From: an uncultured Prevotella sp. | GTDB lineage: Bacteria; Bacteroidota; Bacteroidia; Bacteroidales; Bacteroidaceae | Direction of reading: 5' to 3' | Assembly (NCBI GenBank): GCA_900314995.1 | Contig: OMXK01000015.1 | Location: 42,677-106,676 of the forward strand | DNA: 64,000 nt | Shown: positions 8,633 to 17,346 of the stretch, piece after piece | Layout of the letters: every line of letters starts with the position of its first letter | Position numbering within the stretch: position 1 is the first letter of the stretch | Made by a program: the position numbers and the translations under genes | The notes under the pieces: model-generated | What the model was told of the DNA's origin: nothing | Databases searched by the model: none | Seen by the model: only the letters and a program-made list of their open reading frames with translations

Positions 8633-10291
8633 TTAGTTATTCTGATATAAGTAGCGTTTGATACTCTTTTTAGGAGTTTTGGCAAATTCTTCTTCATGAA
8701 TCTCTATGGCCGATATGCGGCTATAGGGTGGTAACTTCTCATTGAGAGCCTGGCGATTCTGTTCCATGATGTTTTCCAGTTCTTCCTGACTGAAGCTGAC
8801 CACTTCGTCTTTGTCGGGATGAACTAGAGCCACCAGTTTCTCGCCTCGCTGGATGACGAGACTTTCTGAAACCATCGCCATCGTGTTCAACTTGTCTTCT
8901 ATCTCTTCGGGATAGATGTTCTGTCCGTTGGCGCCAAGCAGCATGTTCTTGATACGCCCACGGATGAAGATATGTCCGCTGAGTGCCATGGTGCCAAGAT
9001 CGCCGGTATGATACCAGCCATCTTCGTCAATCACGGCCTTCGTGGCTTCTTCATTATTATAATAGCCTAACATGAGGTTTGTTCCTCTTGTGACGATTTC
9101 GCCTGGAACATATTGTGGATTGTTGGACAAGATCTTCACCTCCATGCGGTCTACTGGCGTACCGCATGAGCCAAATACAAAGTCCTTATAGTCACTATAG
9201 GAAATCAGCGGGGCGCATTCTGTCGTGCCATAGCCGACGGTGATGGGGAAATTGATGGAGTGAAGGAACTCCTCGACTTCTTTCGAGAGTGCAGCTCCAC
9301 CGACGATGACTTCGTATGCTCTGCCGCCGAAGGCGTTGTAGACCTCCTGGTAAATGCGCTCCTTGACCTTTCTGGATACCACCGGCATCGCCAACAGCAG
9401 TTTGATGCGATTGTCCTGGATCTTCGGGAACACCTTTTTGCGGATGATCTTCTCGATGATCAGGGGAACGGTGACAATCAAGGTGGGCTTCACATCGGCA
9501 AAAGCCTGAGCAATGATGGCAGGCGACGGCAGACGCGTCAGGAAGAAAAGGTGGCAGCCATTGCAGAATCCGAAAAGGAACTCTACGGCCATACCATACA
9601 TGTGAGCCATCGGCAGGATACTCAGCAGATTATCACCGGGTTTCACGTGTTTGCCAATATGGCTGATAATGAATTCAACGTTACTCCAGATGGTGCGATA
9701 GGGTAGCATGACGCCTTTTGAAAAGCCCGTTGTACCCGAGGTGTAGTTGATGAGTGCCAGTTCCTCTGCTTCGTCTTGATGATAGCTGATGTGCTCTGCG
9801 CGGAATGCCCTTGGATATTTGCTGCCAAATAACATATTTAAATGTTCGCGCGCGTAGGTAACCTTTTCAGATCGTGAGATCAGCAATGAGAAATCCGGCA
9901 GATTGATAATGGCCTCCAGGCCAGGCATGGCTTCCGGGTCGATGGTCTTCACGGCATAGTCGCCTACGAAGAGCAGTTTGGATCCGGAGTGATTGACAAT
10001 GTTCTGGATCTGCTCGCCATTGAACTCATGGAGAATCGGAACTGCTACGGCACCATAGGTCAGCGTAGCAAGAAACGCTACTGCCCAATGTGCAGAATTA
10101 CGACCGCAAAGAGCTATCTTGTCGCCCTTCTTTACATCGCTATTCTCAAATAGTATGTGAATCTTTTCTATCTTACGAGCAACATCATGAAACTGGAGCG
10201 TGATGCCCTGATAGTCGGTCAGCGCATCCTGATCCCAGTTCTCAACGATTGCTTTCTGGATATACGCATTAAAACTGCTGAATGTTTCCAT
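8633..10291 (-). CDS. Long-chain acyl-CoA synthetase / AMP-binding ligase (copy 1)
   Basis: First gene of the two-gene ligase operon; 552 residues, colinear with the downstream copy from start to end. It carries NYTSGTTGFSKGVML, VGYGTTECAPL, GWYHTGDLGTM and the C-terminal PKKSIKRYLYQ. The paralogues differ most in the middle region (about residues 195-260), where the acyl pocket lies, which fits different chain preference; that is inference. Expression is likely controlled by the promoter and two dyads in 10299-10362 just upstream. Confidence 0.88.
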   Translation of the reverse strand: METFSSFNAYIQKAIVENWDQDALTDYQGITLQFHDVARKIEKIHILFENSDVKKGDKIALCGRNSAHWAVAFLATLTYGAVAVPILHEFNGEQIQNIVNHSGSKLLFVGDYAVKTIDPEAMPGLEAIINLPDFSLLISRSEKVTYAREHLNMLFGSKYPRAFRAEHISYHQDEAEELALINYTSGTTGFSKGVMLPYRTIWSNVEFIISHIGKHVKPGDNLLSILPMAHMYGMAVEFLFGFCNGCHLFFLTRLPSPAIIAQAFADVKPTLIVTVPLIIEKIIRKKVFPKIQDNRIKLLLAMPVVSRKVKERIYQEVYNAFGGRAYEVIVGGAALSKEVEEFLHSINFPITVGYGTTECAPLISYSDYKDFVFGSCGTPVDRMEVKILSNNPQYVPGEIVTRGTNLMLGYYNNEEATKAVIDEDGWYHTGDLGTMALSGHIFIRGRIKNMLLGANGQNIYPEEIEDKLNTMAMVSESLVIQRGEKLVALVHPDKDEVVSFSQEELENIMEQNRQALNEKLPPYSRISAIEIHEEEFAKTPKKSIKRYLYQNN

Positions 10292-10298
10292 TGAAACT

Positions 10299-10362
10299 GC
10301 ACAAATTTTTAAATTTTGTGCAAAGATATATCATTTACTGCACATTTCCAAAAAAAATGTGC
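10299..10362 (-). promoter_or_regulatory. Promoter with two 23-bp operator-like dyads for the acyl-CoA synthetase operon
   Basis: On the minus strand the -33 TTTG (10349-10352), a 20-base spacer and -7 TATCTTTG (10321-10328) form a consensus promoter. Two imperfect palindromes of the same form, GCACA-N13-TGTGC, lie at 10299-10321 and 10340-10362 with centres 41 bp apart (about four helical turns). One covers the start of transcription and the other is centred on the -33 box. The arrangement suggests a dimeric repressor, plausibly one sensing acyl-CoA, but the regulator is not in the window. Confidence 0.65.
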
Positions 10363-10417
10363 AATATTTTAGTCCAATGTACAAAAATCAATAGAATAGG
10401 TAACAAAAGGAACACAT

Positions 10418-11665
10418 TTATTCGTATCTCATCGACTTTGCAGGATGAATATGAGATATAAGATAGCTTGGGGCGATCAATACGAATACGCAGATGAATA
10501 AGGTGACGGCATCAAGCAGAAGGATCAATGGGAGGTTCAACTCCATGGGTGCCTGACTGACGTAGTAGGTCTGAGGATCGAGGGTGATGATGCCCGTGTA
10601 CTGTTGCAATAGCACAATGCCGATGCCGATGACATTGCCCCAGAACATGCCTTGTCCGATGATGAAGACCGAAAACCACAGGAAGGTGTGACGGATTGTC
10701 TTGTTACGTGCCCCAAGTGCTTTCAGGATACCGATCATCTGGGTACGCTCAAGGATGATGATGAGCAATCCGCTGATCATCGTGAATCCTGCCACACAAA
10801 CCATCAGCGCCAGAATGATCCACACATTGATGTCGAGCAACTCGAGCCAGATAAACACCTGGGGATATGTCTCGTAGATGGTCTGTGAAGTCAGCATATT
10901 CCCGTTCTTGTCGTTGGTGCGGTTCACCTGTTCGATGAAAGCCTCTTCCGTCGGTAGGATCAAATCCAGATTGTCCACCGTAACAGAAAGGGCAGAACAC
11001 TCGTCGGGTTTCCATCCGTTCAGACGGTTGACGGCGTAAATGTCTGTAAAACAGATGCTTTCGTCAAAACGCGTCATGTTGGTCTGATAGATGCCGCAAA
11101 TGGTGTATTTACGCGTCCTGACATTGTCGTTCTCGATGAAATAGGCAAAGAGTTTCTGCTTGACCTTGAGCTTGAGCTTGTCGGCAATCATCTTTGATAC
11201 CAGCAGCTGATAGTGGCTGGTCGTATCGCTGAATTGAGGCAGCTCGCCGTCAAGGAGATGCGCCTTGAGAAAAGCGGTATCGAACTCAGGGCCGACTCCT
11301 TTGAAGGCGACACCCAGAAAGTCATCGTCGGTCTTCAGCAAACCTTGCGTGACTGAATAGCGCTCTGTATGCTTTACACCGCCAATGTGGCTGATGGCGT
11401 TTAGCAGGCTGTCATCAACAGCAATCGTATAAGGATCAACATCGTTGAACCACAGCACATTATGCACCTGAATATGCCCGCCGAAGCCGACAACCTTGTC
11501 ACGGATCGTGTGCTTAAAGCCTAAGACGACACTCACCGTCACAATCATTACAGCCAATCCGATGGCAACACCGATGGTCGCTATACGAATAGCAGGGCGA
11601 CTCACCATGCGTTTGTCGTCCTGGTTATGATAGATCTTCTTGGCTATGAATAAAGGGAAATTCAT
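10418..11665 (-). CDS. FtsX-like ABC transporter permease (LolC/LolE type)
   Basis: Inner-membrane permease subunit of 415 residues in the layout of lipoprotein-releasing LolC/LolE. There is one N-terminal helix (about residues 27-52), a periplasmic MacB-type domain of about 210 residues, then three C-terminal helices (VWIILALMVCVAGFTMISG, FLWFSVFIIGQGMFWGNVIG, LPLILLLDAVTLFICVFVLI). The cytoplasmic link ERTQMIGILKALGARNKTIR is the typical coupling segment. Its start overlaps the aminotransferase stop by four bases. No ATPase subunit is adjacent, so the partner LolD-like gene must be elsewhere. Confidence 0.88.
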   Translation of the reverse strand: MNFPLFIAKKIYHNQDDKRMVSRPAIRIATIGVAIGLAVMIVTVSVVLGFKHTIRDKVVGFGGHIQVHNVLWFNDVDPYTIAVDDSLLNAISHIGGVKHTERYSVTQGLLKTDDDFLGVAFKGVGPEFDTAFLKAHLLDGELPQFSDTTSHYQLLVSKMIADKLKLKVKQKLFAYFIENDNVRTRKYTICGIYQTNMTRFDESICFTDIYAVNRLNGWKPDECSALSVTVDNLDLILPTEEAFIEQVNRTNDKNGNMLTSQTIYETYPQVFIWLELLDINVWIILALMVCVAGFTMISGLLIIILERTQMIGILKALGARNKTIRHTFLWFSVFIIGQGMFWGNVIGIGIVLLQQYTGIITLDPQTYYVSQAPMELNLPLILLLDAVTLFICVFVLIAPSYLISHIHPAKSMRYE

Positions 11666-12867
11666 TCCTCGTCAACCCTTCCGGGATATGCTTCAAGGGC
11701 TTTCCGGAGTACAAAAAGGGCTCTTTCAAGATCCTTCTTCTTCAATACATAAGCGATACGTACCTGATTGACGCCAGCTCCGGGAGTCGTGTAGAAACCT
11801 GCTGCCGGGGCCATCATGACTGTCTCACCTTCATACTCAAACTCCGCCAGACACCAACGGCAGAACTTCTCGGCATCGTCTACGGGCAGCTTGGCAACTG
11901 TATAGAACGCACCCATCGGTATCGGAGAGTAAACCCCGGGGATGCGGTTCAGGCCATCGATGAGGCACTTCCTGCGTTCTACGTATTCGTCATAGACATC
12001 ACGCAGATATTCCTCTGGGGTGTCAAGAGAGGCTTCAGCCACAATTTGTCCGATAAGGGGAGGTGAAAGACGGGCCTGGCAGAACTTCATCACAGCTTTC
12101 CTCACCTCGGCATTCTTGGTAATGAGGGCACCGATACGGATACCGCATTCAGAATAGCGCTTCGACACAGAGTCGATGAGGATCACATTCTGCTCGATGC
12201 CTTCCAGGTGACAGGCAGAAATATATGGAGACCCCGTGTAGATATACTCACGATACACCTCGTCGGAGAAGAGATACAGGTCGTATTTCTTCACCAGGTC
12301 GCGTATCTGGTTCATCTCGCGCCGGGTATAGAGATAGCCTGTCGGGTTGTTGGGGTTGCAGATCATAATGGCCCTGGTGCGCTCATTGATCAGCTCCTCG
12401 AATTTCTCTACCTTCGGCAGCGAGAAACCTTCGTCGATGGTAGTGGCTATCGTGCGGATCTTCGCACCGGCAGAGATGGCAAAGGCCATATAGTTGGCGT
12501 AAGCCGGCTCTGGAACGATAATCTCGTCACCCGGGTTCAGACAGGAAAGGAACGCAAAGAGCACCGCCTCGGAACCGCCGCTGGTGATGATAATGTCGTC
12601 TGCTGTGACATTGATGTCGTATTTCGCGTAGTAGCTGACGAGTTTCTCACGATAGCTCAGATATCCCTGCGAGGGTGAATACTCCAGGATATTGCGATCT
12701 ATCTGCTTTAGCGCGTCAAGTCCTACTTGTGGTGTCGGGAGGTCTGGCTGACCGATATTCAGGTGATACACCTTCGTGCCTCTTTTCTTCGCTGCTGCTG
12801 CAAGAGGCGCGAGTTTCCTAATGGGAGACTCGGGCATTTCAAGGCCACGGACTGATATTTCAGGCAT
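11662..12867 (-). CDS. PLP-dependent aminotransferase, class I/II (aspartate-aminotransferase-like)
   Basis: Fold-type I aminotransferase of 401 residues. The Schiff-base lysine is Lys236 in DSVSKRYSECGIRIG. The cofactor-binding NPNNPTGYLY, the SDEVYREYIY segment with the aspartate that contacts the pyridine nitrogen, and the C-terminal VRIAYVL arginine that binds the substrate carboxylate are present. The sequence is closest in style to bacterial Asp/aromatic aminotransferases of the I-gamma group; the exact amino acid is not decided by sequence. First gene of a pair with the FtsX-like permease. A minus-strand TTACCTTTGC lies upstream at about 12920-12930. Confidence 0.88.
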   Translation of the reverse strand: MPEISVRGLEMPESPIRKLAPLAAAAKKRGTKVYHLNIGQPDLPTPQVGLDALKQIDRNILEYSPSQGYLSYREKLVSYYAKYDINVTADDIIITSGGSEAVLFAFLSCLNPGDEIIVPEPAYANYMAFAISAGAKIRTIATTIDEGFSLPKVEKFEELINERTRAIMICNPNNPTGYLYTRREMNQIRDLVKKYDLYLFSDEVYREYIYTGSPYISACHLEGIEQNVILIDSVSKRYSECGIRIGALITKNAEVRKAVMKFCQARLSPPLIGQIVAEASLDTPEEYLRDVYDEYVERRKCLIDGLNRIPGVYSPIPMGAFYTVAKLPVDDAEKFCRWCLAEFEYEGETVMMAPAAGFYTTPGAGVNQVRIAYVLKKKDLERALFVLRKALEAYPGRVDEE

Positions 12868-12969
12868 CTTTTCTTGTTTTTACTTTTTACCTTATTATTA
12901 ATTACTTCCGTAAAATCGGTGCAAAGGTAACACAAAATATCGTAAATCTGCGCAATCTCAGCCCAAAAA

Positions 12970-13001
12970 TTTGCTTTTCTCGAATATTATATGTACTTTT
13001 G
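12970..13001 (+). promoter_or_regulatory. Promoter of the pseudokinase operon
   Basis: TTTG at 12970-12973, a 20-base spacer and TACTTTTG at 12994-13001 followed by C. It matches the Bacteroidetes consensus and lies 33 bases upstream of the ATG at 13035. Confidence 0.72.
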
Positions 13002-13034
13002 CCCGACAAAATCAATTAAAAGAGAAGAAAGACG

Positions 13035-14522
13035 ATGAATTTTGAGGAAATGATCGAGGCTCGTAATGCCCAGAAGACAACGAAGGTGCGCATGCCTTAT
13101 GGCTTTTTCTACAAGCGTCAAATTGAAGGTAAATACTCAAATTTCGTGGAATTTCACGATGAGTTGGTAGACAACATCTTCTTCACCAACAGCGTGAAGC
13201 ATGAGTGTGAATTCCTGGCCGGTTTCAAGCATAAAGCTCAGCTTCATTTTACGCCTAACGAGGGTGATGACGGCATCTATGCCATTGCAATTGAGGTTGG
13301 CAACTATCAGACGCTGGGGCAGTTGCTCAACGACGATCCCTCCGTTGTGGCCCGCAATGAGTTCCTCAAGAAGGTGTTGAAGGAAATCCTTGACATAACC
13401 GTCAGCCTTAACGACGAGAATGTCTATCATGTCTGCTTCGCCCCCTCGAATATTTTGGTTCGTAAGACCGACAATGCCGTTCGCCTGCTTTGTCATGGAT
13501 CCTTCTACAGCAAGGTGGATCAGGATGTGCTCTACGAAGGTGTGGAAGATTTTGTTGCCCCGGAGGTGTTCAATGGCAGCGAGATCAACAGCCGCACCGA
13601 TGTCTATTCATTAGGTAAGTTTATTGCCTATCTGTATGAATCGTCAGGACTGCCCATCGAATTGAAGAAGATTATCGAGAAGGCAACGGCTGTGAATCCG
13701 GATGACCGCTTTGATTCGGTTGCGACGCTGCGTGCGACGATTGAGAAAGTCACCGCGATGAAGCGTACCACGATAACCGCCGTCTCTGCCATAGCCATAG
13801 CAGCTGCAGTAGTCGGTCTCTTCTTCTATCTGCTGCCCAGTCCCGAGGTGATCGAGTATGTCAAGCCTGTAAAGGATGTCGTGCCTGACGAGATGGTGGA
13901 AGAAGATATGGATGCCCTGATAGGTATCGGTGCTGATGCAGACTCGGCAACCATCGCTGCCATCGTGGAATTGCAGAAGCAGAAGAAGGATTCTCTCGGC
14001 ATGAGTGAGAGTAAGCTGCGCCAGTACAATTCGAAGGCCGAGGCGATTTTCCGCAAGCAGTTCACCAAGGCTGCCGATGAGATCATCTCGAAGGTCTATA
14101 CACCCTCGAATATGAATGGTGATGTGAATGACTTTGCTGCCAAGAGTAAGCGTATGACTGAGGAACTGGCCAAAAAACAGGATGAGCTGATGAAGGCCGC
14201 AGCTATCAACTCTTCTCATGCCCAGCGTATCGCATCGGAGATTATCGAGCAGATAACGGAAAAGAAGAAAGATATTCTTGACAAGGATTACATGGGACTG
14301 AAAAATGTTCCTCAGGATAAGAAGACGACTACACAGTACGATTATAGTAGTTCATCAGAATCTACGCTTCCGACGACTACCACCACAACAAAAACAACTT
14401 CGACCTCTACCTCTTCGCATCCGAGGAGTAATCAGGACACCTACAAGAAGTATAGGGATAAGTATGGCGTAGACCCGGGCGATCCCGTTGACCCTGATAA
14501 TTATAAATTAAGAAAGAAATAA
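13035..14522 (+). CDS. Membrane-anchored protein-kinase-like protein (probable pseudokinase)
   Basis: A 495-residue protein. Residues 1-235 look like a degenerate Ser/Thr kinase fold. The catalytic loop position reads HVCFAPSNILV where active kinases have HRDLKPxNIL, so the Asp is lost. The DFG position reads CHGSF. Later C-lobe features remain (APEVFNGSEINSRTDVYSLGKFI and the NPDDRF segment). A single membrane helix (about 247-269) follows, then a long helical charged region and a Thr/Ser-rich tail (about 438-465). It is probably a scaffold or sensor and not an enzyme. The DUF4494 gene follows by four bases. Confidence 0.72.
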   Translation: MNFEEMIEARNAQKTTKVRMPYGFFYKRQIEGKYSNFVEFHDELVDNIFFTNSVKHECEFLAGFKHKAQLHFTPNEGDDGIYAIAIEVGNYQTLGQLLNDDPSVVARNEFLKKVLKEILDITVSLNDENVYHVCFAPSNILVRKTDNAVRLLCHGSFYSKVDQDVLYEGVEDFVAPEVFNGSEINSRTDVYSLGKFIAYLYESSGLPIELKKIIEKATAVNPDDRFDSVATLRATIEKVTAMKRTTITAVSAIAIAAAVVGLFFYLLPSPEVIEYVKPVKDVVPDEMVEEDMDALIGIGADADSATIAAIVELQKQKKDSLGMSESKLRQYNSKAEAIFRKQFTKAADEIISKVYTPSNMNGDVNDFAAKSKRMTEELAKKQDELMKAAAINSSHAQRIASEIIEQITEKKKDILDKDYMGLKNVPQDKKTTTQYDYSSSSESTLPTTTTTTKTTSTSTSSHPRSNQDTYKKYRDKYGVDPGDPVDPDNYKLRKK

Positions 14523-14525
14523 AAG

Positions 14526-15005
14526 ATGAGAAGTAGAACAGCAACTTGGTTTGAGTGCAAGATCCGCTATGAGAAAGTCATGGAGGACGGCTTGCAGAAG
14601 AAAGTTAACGAGAGTTATGTGGTAGATGCCCTGAGCTTCAGTGAGGCTGAGGAGCGCATCATCGAGGAGATGTCCTCCTATATCAGCGGTGAGTTTGATG
14701 TGGCTGACATCAAGAAGGCGGCCTATAAGGAGATATTCTTCTCCGACGACGAGATGGCCGACAAGTGGTACAAGGCCAGACTGCAGTTCATCACCATCGA
14801 CGAGAAGACGGAAAAGGAGAAGCGCTCCACCGTTACCTATCTGGTTCAGGCTGGTTCCTTCAATGGTGCCGTTAAGAACATTGACGAGGTGATGGGCGGC
14901 ACGATGATCGATTACGTCATCGCTTCTGTGGCAGAGACCACTCTGATGGATGTCTTTGAATATGCAAAGACGAAAAAGGATGACAAACCTGAATTTGAGG
15001 GATAA
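14526..15005 (+). CDS. DUF4494 family protein
   Basis: A 159-residue soluble protein of the Bacteroidetes family DUF4494, recognised by the opening RTATWFECKIRYEK, the central SFSEAEERIIEEMSSY and the later YLVQAGSFNGAVKNIDEVM. Its function is not established. It lies in an operon with the pseudokinase upstream and the PLP-homeostasis gene one base downstream; whether these functions are linked is unknown. Confidence 0.8.
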   Translation: MRSRTATWFECKIRYEKVMEDGLQKKVNESYVVDALSFSEAEERIIEEMSSYISGEFDVADIKKAAYKEIFFSDDEMADKWYKARLQFITIDEKTEKEKRSTVTYLVQAGSFNGAVKNIDEVMGGTMIDYVIASVAETTLMDVFEYAKTKKDDKPEFEG

Positions 15006-15006
15006 G

Positions 15007-15681
15007 ATGGACTACGACGTAAAAGGTCATTTGCATCAGATACTCGATACGTTGCCACAGGGTGTCCGCCTTGTGGCAATTTCCAAGTATCATCCCAACG
15101 AGTATATCGAGGCAGCCTATGCCGAGGGGCAGCGCATCTTTGGCGAGAGCCACGAACAGGAACTGCGCCTGAAGCATGAGTCGCTGCCCAAGGATATCGA
15201 GTGGCATTTCATTGGCCATCTGCAGACGAACAAAGTGAAGTATATCGCACCGTATGTGTCAATGGTTGAGGCTGTTGACTCGCTCAAGCTCCTGAAAGAG
15301 ATTAATCGTCAGGCAGAGCGCTGCGGGCGTGTTATCAAGGTGCTGCTTGAACTGCATATTGCAGAAGAGTCTACCAAATACGGTCTTACGCTGGATGCCT
15401 GCCGACAGTTGCTCGATGATGGCGAATGGCGCGATATGCAGCACGTGAAGATCTGTGGCCTGATGATGATGGCCTCCTTCGTAGACGACAAGGAACAGAT
15501 TCGCCGGGAAATGCAGACAGCCGCTGATTTCTTCGATGAAGTGAAGGCGAAATATTTTGCGGATGACGAGGCGTTCTGCGAACGTTCCTGGGGCATGAGC
15601 GACGACTATCTCATTGCCGCTGAGACCCGTTCTACGATGGTCCGTATCGGTACGGCTATCTTTGGTCCCCGCGTCTATTGA
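15007..15681 (+). CDS. PLP homeostasis protein, YggS/PROSC family
   Basis: A 224-residue alanine-racemase-like single-barrel protein that binds pyridoxal phosphate and balances vitamin B6 pools. The PLP lysine is in VAISKYHP, and the conserved WHFIGHLQTNK, GLMMMA and SWGMSDDY segments are present. The ATG at 15007 comes two bases after the DUF4494 stop behind a GAGGGATAAG stretch and gives the normal N terminus. An upstream in-frame ATG at 14980 is possible but would overlap DUF4494. The 3' end overlaps the convergent EFR1 gene by 26 bases. Confidence 0.9.
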   Translation: MDYDVKGHLHQILDTLPQGVRLVAISKYHPNEYIEAAYAEGQRIFGESHEQELRLKHESLPKDIEWHFIGHLQTNKVKYIAPYVSMVEAVDSLKLLKEINRQAERCGRVIKVLLELHIAEESTKYGLTLDACRQLLDDGEWRDMQHVKICGLMMMASFVDDKEQIRREMQTAADFFDEVKAKYFADDEAFCERSWGMSDDYLIAAETRSTMVRIGTAIFGPRVY

Positions 15682-16438
15682 AATAATACTGATCCCGCTT
15701 TCTGGTGATGCCGCCGTTGTTGATGGCATGTACGGGGCAGTAATGATAACAGGCCAGACAAGAGGTACACTTTCCACTATGTAACCATCTGGGAGGTGTA
15801 CCTATTATATTATCCACAGGGCAGACCTTCGCGCACTTGCCACACTTGATACAGACATCTGCATCCACCGTGAACTTCTTGTCGGTTACCATCTTCTTAT
15901 TGAAATAGCCGCCAATCACGTATGAATAGAGTCGGGGAGTGGCGCCCTTTTCCAGTTCTTCAATTCCCTTTTTACAGTCTTTGATGATGCTGACGATATG
16001 ATGCAACTGTCGCCCGGCATTCTCTATCTTCCAACGTTCCTTGTCTTCCGGATCCGTCTTCATAAACGGCAGACAGACATACGACTCTGGCATTATCACG
16101 GAGAACGTCGTTTCCGCCTTCAGGCCGATAGTAGCCAGCTCCTTGTTCAGGATGGTCATCGCCTCACCCATGTTGTCGCCGCAGGTCGTTAATGCCCAGC
16201 AATAGGCATCGTCGGCTTTCGTGATGCACAGCCTTCTGATAAAGTCCCTCACAATGCGTGGCGGCTGCCAGCCATGCGTCGGGAAACAGAATCCCAACCG
16301 TTCTCCCTCTCTCGGCGTGAACGTATATTGTCCCTGTCTTATCAGATCAGGGATATACAGCAGTTCCTCGCCAATGGCCTTTGCAATCTCGCCAGCCACC
16401 CATCTGGTGTTGCCAGTTCCTGAAAAATAGAATATCAT
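15656..16438 (-). CDS. EFR1-type flavodoxin-ferredoxin fusion
   Basis: A 260-residue electron-transfer protein. An N-terminal flavodoxin-like FMN-binding domain (IFYFSGTGNTRWVAGEIA) is followed by two 4Fe-4S motifs, CIKCGKCAKVCP and CTSCLACYHYCP, in the C-terminal third. It matches the EFR1 family common in gut anaerobes; redox partners are unknown. A minus-strand TAACTTTGC lies upstream at about 16464-16472. The region beyond the start codon leads into repeat element A. Confidence 0.88.
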   Translation of the reverse strand: MIFYFSGTGNTRWVAGEIAKAIGEELLYIPDLIRQGQYTFTPREGERLGFCFPTHGWQPPRIVRDFIRRLCITKADDAYCWALTTCGDNMGEAMTILNKELATIGLKAETTFSVIMPESYVCLPFMKTDPEDKERWKIENAGRQLHHIVSIIKDCKKGIEELEKGATPRLYSYVIGGYFNKKMVTDKKFTVDADVCIKCGKCAKVCPVDNIIGTPPRWLHSGKCTSCLACYHYCPVHAINNGGITRKRDQYYFNRRGDQR

Positions 16439-16608
16439 CGTTTATCACTTCTCTAATTCAGGAGCAAAGTTACAACTTTTCCCCGAATAAACACCATGAT
16501 TTATCAGGAAAAGTTATTTTAGCACATCATTTATGCCCGGACATCATCGACTATGAATCCAGTATGTTCAGACATGTTTTGATATTTGAAAAGATGATAC
16601 TTTTTCAA

Positions 16609-17069
16609 CTCTCTACCAAAATGTGATATAACTCTTTGTATATTAATCTCTTAACACAAATTCAACTTTCTACTAACTTTCTACAAACTTTCTACTAACT
16701 CTCTACCAACTCTCTACTAAATCACATGCTAATCAGCAAATAATGTTGCCTTACTGCCGTATAGTTACCCACAACGATGTAGTTACATTACGGCAAACCA
16801 TCATTCATATACCGACAAACTATACCTTTATCGTAAGCAAACTGCTAAATTCTCTAGAGAATTTTTAATTCCGCTTACGATTGACCACCTTTCAACAGTA
16901 ACCCGAGCAGGCATCACTCGGTACATAAATGCACGAAATCTGCCATATTCATACCATTTTAGTAGAAAGTTTGTAGAGAGTTAGTAGAGACTTTGTAGAA
17001 AGTTTGGTAGAAAGTATATAGAGTATAATATATTGATATATAGTCATATATACGGATTTTAGTAGAAAG
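16609..17069. repeat. Noncoding repeat element A (opposed 11-nt iterons around a palindrome)
   Basis: About 461 bp without a plausible gene. The left part holds five tandem 11-nt units of the form AACTTTCTACT (about 16671-16726), and the right part holds the same motif inverted (TAGTAGAAAGT, about 16957-17010, and again at 17058-17069). Between them is a conserved core with CGTAAGC...GCTTACG arms enclosing the 16-bp perfect palindrome AATTCTCTAGAGAATT. The ends form an imperfect 12-bp inverted repeat. A second copy with the same order of parts is at 45027-45508. The nature of the element is unknown; a non-autonomous mobile element or protein-binding array is possible. The rest of 16439-17268 shows only the EFR1 promoter. 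Confidence 0.75.
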
Positions 17070-17268
17070 TTATTATTGTTTTGTCAATTTGCAATTCAAT
17101 AACATATAATTTACTCCTGAAGATACTCCATATAATATCTTCATGACTCCTCGAATTTTTGGAAGCGTGATTCATATAACCAGAGGTACCTGAATGCCTC
17201 CTATAGGATGCCGCCGTCATAAACTATTTTATGGGAAATGTGTAATTTTGCGAAAAGGAACTAAATTA

Positions 17269-17300
17269 TTTGGAACTTATCAATCTTTTTCCTATCTTTG
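17269..17300 (+). promoter_or_regulatory. cas9 promoter
   Basis: TTTG at 17269-17272, a 20-base spacer and TATCTTTG at 17293-17300 followed by C: a full-consensus Bacteroidetes promoter. Transcription should begin near 17307, about 290 bases before the cas9 ATG. I find no plus-strand consensus promoter between here and cas9, so the cas9 mRNA probably runs through the tracrRNA gene in antisense. Confidence 0.75.
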
Positions 17301-17346
17301 CAGCAGAAAAAAGACACTAATATGAGTGATTAGAGATTACTACGAT

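Noticed and set aside
16609-17069. Repeat element A as a second CRISPR array or as the origin of replication
   Set aside because: Units are 11 nt in direct contact without spacers, so not CRISPR. No cluster of DnaA boxes or dnaA gene is near, and the second copy at 45 kb argues against an origin.
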